This document shows positions 1-5,321 of a stretch of DNA of 5,321 bases, in pieces. A program made the translations under genes and the position numbers. Where the stretch lies: the NCBI GenBank assembly GCA_028679325.1, contig JAJRBS010000208.1, positions 1 to 5,321 of the forward strand, given 5' to 3'. The notes under the pieces were generated by a model. That model did no database searches. It saw only the letters and a program-made list of their open reading frames with translations, and was not told where the DNA came from. The stretch is from Methanoregulaceae archaeon. Its GTDB lineage: Archaea; Halobacteriota; Methanomicrobia; Methanomicrobiales; Methanospirillaceae. Position 1 is the first letter of the stretch. Every line of letters begins with the position of its first letter.

Positions 1-78
1 CGGCCGACAGAGATCCTCTCTGCCATCCTGGCGGTGGCCCCCACGGTTTTCGCCGATTACGAGGTGAAAAAGCCATGA
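1..78 (+). CDS. C-terminal tail of probable [NiFe]-hydrogenase small subunit (NuoB-like), partial
   Basis: Only the last 25 codons are in the window, in frame 1, ending at TGA 76-78. The tail opens with RPTEILSAIL. This resembles the segment that follows the last cluster cysteine in NuoB-like small subunits of group 4 hydrogenases and complex I (typically GCPPRPE-I/L-L). The preceding G-C-P-P would lie just outside the window. Its place directly before the large-subunit gene, with a 4-base ATGA overlap, supports this reading. The small subunit would carry the proximal [4Fe-4S] cluster that passes electrons between the Ni-Fe site and the polyferredoxin. In Ech and Mbh operons a NuoC-like gene sits between small and large subunits; in Eha and Ehb operons they are adjacent, as here. 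The alternative is a NuoC-like (EchD) tail, which I consider less likely. The call rests on a short tail and needs the upstream sequence. Confidence 0.65.
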   Translation, partial: RPTEILSAILAVAPTVFADYEVKKP

Positions 79-1163
79 AGCGGACGGTGGATGTCTCGAT
101 CCCGCTCGGCCCCGTGCACCCCTGCTGGAAGGAACCGGCCCGGGTGAAACTGGAGACCAAGGGTGAGTACGTGATCCGGGCCGAGGTAGAACTCGGCTAC
201 ATGAAGAAGGGTATCGAGAGGATCATGAAGGGCAGGCCCTGGCAGGAGGTGATGTTCCTTGCCGAGCGGGTCTGCGGCATCTGCTCGGTGATCCACAACA
301 TGGTCTTCATCGAGGCCCTCGAGAATTCGAGCGGCATCCCTGTCCCTGACCGTGCCGCCCTCCTCCGGGTGGTGGCAAACGAGCTCGACCGGATGCAGAG
401 CCATCTCCTGGCCAACTTCTCCTACTGCTATACCATCGAGCACGAGACCCTGGCCATGTACCTCCTCGATGTCCGGGAGAAGGTCCTCGACGAGCTCGAG
501 CGGATCACCGGCTCACGGGTCATGGCCGCCTACATGGTCCCGGGCGGTGTCCGGTTCGACCTCCGGGAAGAGGACCACCACCACCTCCTGGCCGGCCTCG
601 ACACCATAGAGGATGATGTCACCCGCTACATGCGGATGTTCGAGCATGCCCCGTTTATCGCGCTCCGGAGCAGGAACATCGGCGTTCTCACCCGGGAAGC
701 GGCAAAAGAGGCCTGTGCCGTGGGGCCGACGGCCAGGGCCAGCGGCATGCCCGAGTCCGACCGGCGCCTCCGGCACCCGACCTACCAAAAGCTCGGATTC
801 GAGCCTGTCTCCCGCACCGAGGGGGACAACTACGCCCGGATTATGGTGCGGTTCCAGGAGCTGCTCCAGAGCATGTCCCTGATCCAGAAGTCCCTTGACC
901 TTCTCGAACCGGGACCGGTCCGGGGCGGCGGGATCCCGGGAGCAGGAGAGATAGCTTACTCGGGAGAGGCCCCCCGCGGGGAGCTCACCTACTTCCTGAA
1001 GACCGATGCCGCCGGGAGGGTGCTCGAGGTCTCCATCCAGACACCGTCCATCATGAACATCGAGGCCTGCTGCCACTATATGCTGAAGGGTGTAGCCTCG
1101 CTCGCCGATGTTTCCTCCACCTTCGTCTCGGCCGACCCCTGCATCGCCTGCACGGAGCGCTGA
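75..1163 (+). CDS. Group 4 membrane-bound [NiFe]-hydrogenase large (catalytic) subunit, EchE/EhaO-like
   Basis: This 362-residue protein carries the Ni-Fe active site of an energy-converting hydrogenase that couples H2 oxidation and ferredoxin reduction to ion flux. The N-terminal ligand motif RVCGICSVIH is at residues 65-74 (Cys67, Cys70). The C-terminal motif DPCIACTER is at 354-362 (Cys356, Cys359), so all four metal-binding cysteines are present and a catalytic enzyme is expected. Other family signatures are LGPVHPCWKEP near residues 11-21, GPTARASG, and a conserved block around HPTYQKLGFEPVSRTEGDNY. The length matches Ech/Eha-type large subunits (about 360-380 residues) and is shorter than Mbh large subunits. 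The chain ends at the Arg of DPCxxCxxR, with no C-terminal extension for a maturation peptidase to remove. The ATG start follows GAGGTGA (61-67) by 7 bases and overlaps the upstream stop. Complex I subunit D is ruled out by the intact CxxC pairs. Whether it is Ech-, Eha- or Ehb-class cannot be settled from this gene alone; adjacency to the small subunit favours Eha/Ehb-like order. Confidence 0.93.
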   Translation: MKRTVDVSIPLGPVHPCWKEPARVKLETKGEYVIRAEVELGYMKKGIERIMKGRPWQEVMFLAERVCGICSVIHNMVFIEALENSSGIPVPDRAALLRVVANELDRMQSHLLANFSYCYTIEHETLAMYLLDVREKVLDELERITGSRVMAAYMVPGGVRFDLREEDHHHLLAGLDTIEDDVTRYMRMFEHAPFIALRSRNIGVLTREAAKEACAVGPTARASGMPESDRRLRHPTYQKLGFEPVSRTEGDNYARIMVRFQELLQSMSLIQKSLDLLEPGPVRGGGIPGAGEIAYSGEAPRGELTYFLKTDAAGRVLEVSIQTPSIMNIEACCHYMLKGVASLADVSSTFVSADPCIACTER

Positions 1164-1165
1164 CC

Positions 1166-1780
1166 ATGGCCACCTCATTTGTCTACTACCTGCAGGAGTT
1201 CCTCCGGTTGGAATGGATGCAGAAGTTCCTCTTTGCAAAGACGGCCCCACTGGTCACCCCTCCGTATTTCCGGGACTACCCCGAGCTCACCGGGAAGACC
1301 TGCACCCACCACCTCTTCTGCATGATGGCCTGCCCCGCCCCGGGAGCCATCGACGTGGTCAAGGTGCCGACAGGATGGCAGCCGCGGATCCACGTAGGCC
1401 ACTGCATCCGGTGCGGGCTCTGCGTCGAGGCCTGCCCCAACGGGGTCCTTAATTCCGGCAGGGTGCTCGAATCGATGTTCTATGACAACACCCGGCTGGT
1501 GTTCACCTTCCGGATCGACGTGGACCACGACCGGTGCATGGGATGCGGGAACTGTGCGGTGGCCTGCCCGGTCAACAAGGTGATCGATGCCGAGATGGGC
1601 CACGGCGGACACGCCTCGACCGACGGACTACTGCTGATCGTCCGGGAGGGGAAGAGCAAGGTGCTCCATCTTGAGAAGTGCACGGGGTGCAAGACCTGCG
1701 AGGAGCACTGTCCGACCGAGGCCATCCGGGTGGCACGGCTGCTCGAGGCGGTCCAGGGACCGGAGGTCGAAGAAGCGTGA
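1166..1780 (+). CDS. NuoI/EchF-like polyferredoxin with four [4Fe-4S] motifs, the first with Cys replaced by His
   Basis: This 204-residue iron-sulfur protein probably carries electrons between the hydrogenase module and ferredoxin or Fwd. Residues 1-45 resemble the NuoI/EchF N-terminus (a short amphipathic stretch, then a PPYFRDYPELTGKTC segment). Two dicluster domains follow. Domain one has C46-x2-H49-x2-C52-x3-C56-P and the canonical C80-x2-C83-x2-C86-x3-C90-P. Domain two has C124, C127, C130, C134-P and C172, C175, C178, C182-P. Three motifs are complete; the first has His49 in place of its second Cys. Clusters in such domains take three ligands from one motif and the fourth from the partner, so cluster one would be held by C46, H49, C52 and C90. 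EchF-type subunits usually have two motifs, so this one carries an extra dicluster domain. No signal peptide or clear membrane span is seen. ATG 1166 lies 2 bases after the large-subunit stop, with GGAG (1154-1157) 8 bases upstream. EhaP/EhaQ-like or FwdF/G-like identity is possible. Confidence 0.88.
   Translation: MATSFVYYLQEFLRLEWMQKFLFAKTAPLVTPPYFRDYPELTGKTCTHHLFCMMACPAPGAIDVVKVPTGWQPRIHVGHCIRCGLCVEACPNGVLNSGRVLESMFYDNTRLVFTFRIDVDHDRCMGCGNCAVACPVNKVIDAEMGHGGHASTDGLLLIVREGKSKVLHLEKCTGCKTCEEHCPTEAIRVARLLEAVQGPEVEEA
1762..1767 (+). promoter_or_regulatory. Shine-Dalgarno that sets the GTG start of fwdD
   Basis: GGAGGT lies 9 bases before GTG 1777, inside the last codons of the polyferredoxin gene. 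It supports the GTG start, whose first four bases (GTGA) overlap the polyferredoxin stop. The nearest in-frame ATG (1678) lies about 100 bases further inside the upstream gene and would add residues unlike any FwdD. Confidence 0.7.
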
Positions 1781-2166
1781 CTTTCGTCCTCATCACCGGA
1801 CGAACCATCGTCCAGGGCTCCTATGTCGAACGTAAGAGCCACCCTGACTACCATGTGGAGGCCTCCGCCCTGCACATGAACCCGGTGGACATGCTCGAGC
1901 ACGACCTCGAGGAGGGGAGCACCGTGCTCGTCAGCAGCGATGCCGGAAAGGTGGTCCTCCAGGCCCGGCCGTCAACGCTTCTCCAGCGGGGCGAGCTCTT
2001 CGTCTGCCTGGGCCCCTATGCCAACCACCTGGTCGGTCCCGGCACGCGGGGCACCGGCATGCCGGACTTCAAGACCACAGCTGTGACTATCGAACCGACA
2101 GATGATCCGGTGCCCGGGGTGGCGGAGCTGATGCGGCGCTGCGGGGGTGTCCCCTATGAGGGTTGA
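1777..2166 (+). CDS. fwdD: Formylmethanofuran dehydrogenase subunit D (molybdopterin dinucleotide-binding)
   Basis: This 129-residue protein is the small pterin-cofactor-binding subunit of Fwd/Fmd. It is homologous to the C-terminal cofactor-binding domain of formate dehydrogenases, but encoded as a separate gene. Together with FwdB it encloses the W- or Mo-bispyranopterin guanine dinucleotide that reduces CO2 to formate in the cytoplasm. Family signatures seen are TGRTIVQG at residues 7-14, HMNPVDML at 33-40, an EGSTVLVSS beta-barrel segment near 46-54, LGPYAN at 78-83, and GTGMPDFK at 92-99 followed by a VTIEPTDD segment. The length is normal for FwdD (about 130 residues). The start is GTG, which pairs with the GGAGGT site and a 4-base overlap (GTGA) with the polyferredoxin gene, so translational coupling is likely. 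The 3' end overlaps fwdB by 11 bases. The tungsten (fwd) versus molybdenum (fmd) isoform cannot be told from this sequence. Confidence 0.9.
   Translation: MTFVLITGRTIVQGSYVERKSHPDYHVEASALHMNPVDMLEHDLEEGSTVLVSSDAGKVVLQARPSTLLQRGELFVCLGPYANHLVGPGTRGTGMPDFKTTAVTIEPTDDPVPGVAELMRRCGGVPYEG
2143..2149 (+). promoter_or_regulatory. Shine-Dalgarno-like GGGGGTG that decides the fwdB start
   Basis: GGGGGTG sits 6 bases before ATG 2156 and differs from the archaeal consensus GGAGGTG by one base. An in-frame GTG at 2147-2149 would give a start three codons earlier, but that GTG forms the 3' end of this ribosome-binding site. ATG 2156 is therefore the better start. Confidence 0.6.
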
Positions 2167-3445
2167 GGACGTGGTCTGCACCTTCTGCGGGTGCCTCTGC
2201 GATGACCTTGTGATCGAGACCGACGGGAAGAAGATCGTCGGCGTGGAGAACGGCTGCACGCTTGCGAACGAGAAGTTCATGGGTGATCACCGGCTGAAGT
2301 CTCCCATCCGGCGGGAAGGTGACCGGTGGAGCGAGGTCTCCTTAAACGACGCTATTCGGGAAGCGGCAGAGATCCTCCTCGATGCCGACCGCCCTCTCCT
2401 CTACGGCTGGAGCGGCACCCATGGTGAAGCCCAGAGCGTAGGCGTCCACCTGGCCGAGATCCTGGGAGGAGTGATCGACAACACCTCCACTGTCTGCCAC
2501 GGTCCCTCCATCATGGCCATCCAGGAGGTCGGCCACCCGGGATGCACCCTCGGCCAGGTCAAGAACCGGGCCGACGTGGTCCTGTATTGGGGGGCAAACC
2601 CCATCGAGGCCCATCCCCGGCACCTCTCCCGCTACACCACCTACGCCGACGGTTTCTTTGTGAAAAACTCCTTCCGGGAGCGAAAACTGGTGGTGGTGGA
2701 CGTGCGGGAGACCGAGTCCGCCGCTCTCGCCGACGAGTTTGTGCGGATAGAACCGGGAGGTGACTATGCAGTCCTCTCTGCGCTACGGGCCATTGTCCGG
2801 GGCAGGGGGGAGGTCATCACCGGCCCGGTCGCCGGGGTCTCTCGCGAGCAACTGGTCCGGGTGGCAGATCTCTGTATGAAAGCAAAGTTCGGGGCCATCT
2901 TCTTTGGCCTGGGCCTCACCATGTCGCCGGGCAAGAACAAGAACATCCGAAACGCCATCGAGCTCACCGAGGAACTCAACCGGCATACCAAGTTCACCAT
3001 CTCCCCCATGCGGGGCCACTGGAACGTGTATGGATCAAACGAAGTCTTCTGCTGGATCACCGGTTACCCCTACGCCGTCGACTTCGCCCGCGGCATCGCG
3101 TTTTACAACCCGGGCGAGACCACCAGCGTCGATATCCTCCGGCGGGAGGAGTGCGACGCCTGCCTGGTGGTGGCAAGCGACCCCGGCGCCCACTTCCCCA
3201 GGGCCTGCGCCGAACACCTGGCCCGGATACCGACCATCCAGATCGACCCCCACGTGAACGCCACCACCCACCTCTGCCGGCTCCAGATCCCGGTTGCAGT
3301 GACCGGGATCGATGCCGAGGGCACGGCATACCGCATGGACGGGGTGCCGATCCGGACCCGGAAACTGTTCGACGGTGACCATCCCAGCGACACCGAGATC
3401 CTCGAGAGGATCTATGCCATCGTGAAGGAGGCGAAGGGAGCATGA
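2156..3445 (+). CDS. fwdB: Formylmethanofuran dehydrogenase subunit B (catalytic W/Mo subunit, Cys form)
   Basis: This 429-residue protein is the formate-dehydrogenase-like catalytic subunit that reduces CO2 to formate with ferredoxin-derived electrons. The formate is then handed to FwdA. An N-terminal [4Fe-4S] site is visible as C8-x2-C11-x3-C15 within VCTFCGCLCDD, with the distant fourth ligand C34 in ENGCTLANEKF. The metal-ligand motif STVCHGPS places Cys114 at the W/Mo site, encoded by TGC at 2495-2497, so this is the cysteine form and not a selenoprotein. His115 follows, and an Arg in PMRGHWNVYG (Arg286) is probably the catalytic arginine described in the Methanothermobacter enzyme. WGANPIEAHPRH and a VVDVRET strand are typical of the pterin-binding fold. 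The C-terminal cofactor-binding domain is absent because FwdD supplies it. Length is normal (about 430). It overlaps fwdD by 11 bases and fwdA by 4 (ATGA). Fwd versus Fmd isoform is unresolved. Confidence 0.95.
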   Translation: MRVEDVVCTFCGCLCDDLVIETDGKKIVGVENGCTLANEKFMGDHRLKSPIRREGDRWSEVSLNDAIREAAEILLDADRPLLYGWSGTHGEAQSVGVHLAEILGGVIDNTSTVCHGPSIMAIQEVGHPGCTLGQVKNRADVVLYWGANPIEAHPRHLSRYTTYADGFFVKNSFRERKLVVVDVRETESAALADEFVRIEPGGDYAVLSALRAIVRGRGEVITGPVAGVSREQLVRVADLCMKAKFGAIFFGLGLTMSPGKNKNIRNAIELTEELNRHTKFTISPMRGHWNVYGSNEVFCWITGYPYAVDFARGIAFYNPGETTSVDILRREECDACLVVASDPGAHFPRACAEHLARIPTIQIDPHVNATTHLCRLQIPVAVTGIDAEGTAYRMDGVPIRTRKLFDGDHPSDTEILERIYAIVKEAKGA

Positions 3446-5142
3446 GCGGACTTCTCATCAGGAACGCCTATGTCATCGACCCCCTTGCCGGGATCCGGGG
3501 GGAGATCATGGACATCGCAATCCTGGACGGAAAGATAGCCGAGGGGGCCGGGAGCGGCTGCGAGGTCATCGATGCCCAGGGCTGCCTCACCCTCCCCGGG
3601 GGGATTGACTCCCATTCCCATGTCAGCGGGACCAAGGTGAACTTCGGCCGTTACATGAGCCCCGAGGACATGCGGGCCGGTCGGACCTCCCGCAGGGGCG
3701 TCATGCACGTGACCTCCGGTTACAGCGTTCCCACGACGTTCGGGAACTCCTACCGGTACAGTGCCATGGGGTACACCACCGTCCTCGAAGGGGCCATGGC
3801 CCCTCTCGAAGCCCGCCACACCCACGAGGAGTTCACCGCCACACCCCACCAGGACATGATGGCAAACACGCTCTTCGATGGCAACTGGTCGGTCATGGAG
3901 GCCGTCCGGGACAAGGACCTCCGGAGGACGGCGGCTGTTGTGGCCTGGACACTGGCCGCAGTGAAAGGGTTCGCCATCAAGCTGACCAACCCCGGCGGGA
4001 CCGAGGCCTGGGGTTGGGGCGAGGACCTCCACTCCATCCACCAGCAGGTCCCGAACTTCGGGGTCACCCCAGCAGAGATCATCGGGACCATGATCCGGGC
4101 GAACGAGCTTTTGGACCTGCCGCACTCTGTCCACCTCCACTGCAACAACCTCGGTGTCCCGGGGAACTACCAGACCACCCTCGAGACCATCGACCTTGCC
4201 CCAGACCTCAATTCCCGCCGGCAGAGCCTGTACCTCACCCATGTCCAGTTCCACTCCTATGGCGGGACGACCTGGCGCGATATCTGTTCGAAGTCCGAGG
4301 ATATCGCCCGGGCCGTGAACAACCGGCCTCAGGTGGCGATCGACATGGGCCAGATCATGTTCGGGCGGACCACCACCATGACCGCCGACGGGCCCATGGA
4401 GTGGCGGCTCTACATGCTCCACCACAACAAGTGGAGCAACCATGACGTCGAACTCGAGACCGGTTCGGGCATCATTCCCGTCTACTACTCGCGAAAGAGC
4501 CTGGTGAACTGCGTCATGTGGGCCATCGGGCTTGAGCTGGCCCTCCTGGTCAAAGACCCCTGGCAGTGCATGCTCGCCACTGACAACCCGAACGGCGCCC
4601 CCTTCGTCAAGTACCCGGAGATCATCGCCCTGCTGATGAGCAGGAAGTTCCGGGACAAGGAGGGGGAGAAGATCGACCCCCGGACCGGCCACTATGTCCC
4701 TCTCTTCTCCCTTGACAGGGAACTCGACTGGTACGAGATCGCGGTCATGACCCGGGCCGCCCAGGCCAAAGCGCTCGGGATCACCCGGATCGGGAAGGGC
4801 ACCCTGACACCAGGTTCGGAAGCCGACGTAGCTATCTACCCCCTCGACCCGGCCGATCTCGACCCTGCTATCGATTTCGAGCAGGTGATGGCCGGGTTCG
4901 CCAGGACAAGGTACACCATAAAACGGGGACGGGTCGTGGCGCGTGACGGCGAGGTCATTGTCGAGGGGGCGAACAGCACCGTCTGGACCAGGGCGAACGT
5001 CCCTCCGGACATGGACCTCTCCGCCGATCGCGAGTTTGTCAAGAAGTTCGAACAGTACTACACCGTCCGGATGCGAAACTACCCGGTCCAGGACGTGTAC
5101 CTGCCCCGCGGGGTCCGCATCGACACGGAGGTCTCGCCATGA
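3442..5142 (+). CDS. fwdA: Formylmethanofuran dehydrogenase subunit A (amidohydrolase-fold, binuclear metal)
   Basis: This 566-residue amidohydrolase-superfamily protein condenses formate, delivered through an internal channel from FwdB, with methanofuran to give formylmethanofuran. The N-terminal beta segment (about 1-50) leads into the metal-binding PGGIDSHSHVSG motif with His58 and His60. The likely carboxylated bridging lysine is Lys180 in AIKLTNPGG. Further candidate ligands are His231 and His233 in SVHLHCNNLG, His267 and His271 in YLTHVQFHSYGG, and Asp381 in ATDNPNGAPF. Other family blocks are YTTVLEGAMAP, KWSNHDVELETGSGI from residue 330, and GKGTLTPGSEADVAIYPLD in the C-terminal beta domain. 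The tail FEQYYTVRMRNYPVQDVYLP is also family-like. Length is normal (about 565-575). GGAGGCG (3427-3433) lies 8 bases before ATG 3442, and the start overlaps the fwdB stop (ATGA). All expected metal-ligand motifs are present, so the enzyme should be active. A plain dihydroorotase or hydantoinase is ruled out by the FwdA-specific blocks. Confidence 0.96.
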   Translation: MSGLLIRNAYVIDPLAGIRGEIMDIAILDGKIAEGAGSGCEVIDAQGCLTLPGGIDSHSHVSGTKVNFGRYMSPEDMRAGRTSRRGVMHVTSGYSVPTTFGNSYRYSAMGYTTVLEGAMAPLEARHTHEEFTATPHQDMMANTLFDGNWSVMEAVRDKDLRRTAAVVAWTLAAVKGFAIKLTNPGGTEAWGWGEDLHSIHQQVPNFGVTPAEIIGTMIRANELLDLPHSVHLHCNNLGVPGNYQTTLETIDLAPDLNSRRQSLYLTHVQFHSYGGTTWRDICSKSEDIARAVNNRPQVAIDMGQIMFGRTTTMTADGPMEWRLYMLHHNKWSNHDVELETGSGIIPVYYSRKSLVNCVMWAIGLELALLVKDPWQCMLATDNPNGAPFVKYPEIIALLMSRKFRDKEGEKIDPRTGHYVPLFSLDRELDWYEIAVMTRAAQAKALGITRIGKGTLTPGSEADVAIYPLDPADLDPAIDFEQVMAGFARTRYTIKRGRVVARDGEVIVEGANSTVWTRANVPPDMDLSADREFVKKFEQYYTVRMRNYPVQDVYLPRGVRIDTEVSP

Positions 5143-5321
5143 GAGTCATCCTCCGCACCCGGAAGAGGGCGAAGCCCCGGATTCCCATCGAGGCCGAGGC
5201 CATCATTCCGCAGAACTTCCTCCGGAAGAATGACATGACGGTCTACGAGGGGAACAAGGAGCGGAGACTCGAGGACCTCTTCTTCGTGACCATCGAGGGA
5301 CCGGCGGTCTCCCCCGACCAG
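5139..5321 (+). CDS. fwdC: Formylmethanofuran dehydrogenase subunit C, N-terminal part, cut by the window end
   Basis: The first 61 codons are present and the frame is open to the last base. The visible part has IPIEAEAIIPQNF at residues 15-27, followed by VYEGNKERRLEDLFFV at 35-50. This is the usual FwdC opening: an xxPLEA-xxIxPDxF segment, then a GN-(x)-x-KLGDLFxV segment before the right-handed beta-helix formed by GltB-like repeats, which lies beyond the window. FwdC is a structural subunit that helps hold FwdA and FwdB together. ATG 5139 follows GGAGGT (5127-5132) by 6 bases and overlaps the fwdA stop as ATGA. The D-B-A-C order is consistent with an fwd/fmd operon. Total length, and any fusion to another subunit, cannot be seen. 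Confidence 0.87.
   Translation, partial: MRVILRTRKRAKPRIPIEAEAIIPQNFLRKNDMTVYEGNKERRLEDLFFVTIEGPAVSPDQ

Noticed and set aside
75..1163. Large subunit as complex I subunit D (NuoD/FpoD)
   Set aside because: Both CxxC pairs of the Ni-Fe site are intact (C67/C70 and C356/C359); complex I subunits have lost them.
513..1250. Minus-strand open frame (245 codons) opposite the hydrogenase large subunit
   Set aside because: No domain is recognisable, and it spans the boundary of two well-supported plus-strand genes. It follows from GC-rich third positions.
1480..1902. Minus-strand open frame (140 codons) across the polyferredoxin-fwdD junction
   Set aside because: Composition is shadow-like (Ser/Thr/Pro-rich), and both underlying plus-strand genes are clear.
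1678..2166. Earlier ATG start for fwdD
   Set aside because: It would add 33 residues read out of frame through the cysteine-rich end of the polyferredoxin gene. GTG 1777 has a good Shine-Dalgarno site and gives the normal FwdD length.
2147..3445. GTG start for fwdB three codons upstream of the ATG
   Set aside because: That GTG is part of the GGGGGTG ribosome-binding sequence for ATG 2156, and FwdB proteins normally begin only a few residues before the VCxFCGCLCDD motif.
3412..4692. Long minus-strand open frame (426 codons) opposite fwdA
   Set aside because: It is a shadow of fwdA in high-GC DNA: low complexity rich in Gly, Pro, Val, Asp and His, no recognisable domain, and the plus strand has an unmistakable FwdA.
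1..5321. Promoters, terminators, RNA genes, CRISPR arrays, insertion sequences or long repeats
   Set aside because: The genes overlap or lie 2 bases apart throughout, leaving no non-coding stretch, and I saw no repeat array, tRNA-like fold or transposase motif. Promoter and terminator must lie outside the window.

Overview
The window is a compact, all-plus-strand block of about 62-64% GC (estimated by eye). It looks like part of one long operon from a hydrogenotrophic methanogenic archaeon. The formylmethanofuran dehydrogenase (Fwd/Fmd) subunits have the methanogen-type active-site motifs. The high GC, the strong archaeal-type Shine-Dalgarno sequences (GAGGTGA, GGAGGT) and the start-stop overlaps fit a member of Methanomicrobiales or a relative. 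That placement is an inference from gene content; I could not check it against databases.

Layout, 5' to 3': (1) bases 1-78, the C-terminal tail of an upstream gene, most likely the NuoB-like small subunit of a membrane-bound [NiFe]-hydrogenase; (2) 75-1163, a complete group 4 [NiFe]-hydrogenase large subunit with both pairs of metal-binding cysteines; (3) 1166-1780, a 204-residue NuoI/EchF-like polyferredoxin with four cluster motifs, the first carrying His in place of its second Cys; (4) 1777-2166 fwdD; (5) 2156-3445 fwdB; (6) 3442-5142 fwdA; (7) 5139 to the window end, the first 61 residues of fwdC. Five of the six junctions overlap and the other has a 2-base gap. There is no intergenic space for a promoter or terminator, so the visible genes are almost certainly co-transcribed.

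How they work together: a group 4 hydrogenase (Ech/Eha/Ehb type) uses the membrane ion gradient to reduce low-potential ferredoxin with H2. Fwd uses that reductant to fix CO2 onto methanofuran, the first step of methanogenesis. FwdB (with FwdD) reduces CO2 to formate at a W/Mo-bispyranopterin, and FwdA condenses formate with methanofuran at a binuclear metal site. Here the two machines are encoded back to back. A single polyferredoxin gene sits between them, where the FwdF/G/H-type polyferredoxins of other operons might be expected. The main hypothesis is that this polyferredoxin wires the hydrogenase to Fwd, perhaps as a physical supercomplex. That is an inference from gene order and not something the sequence proves.
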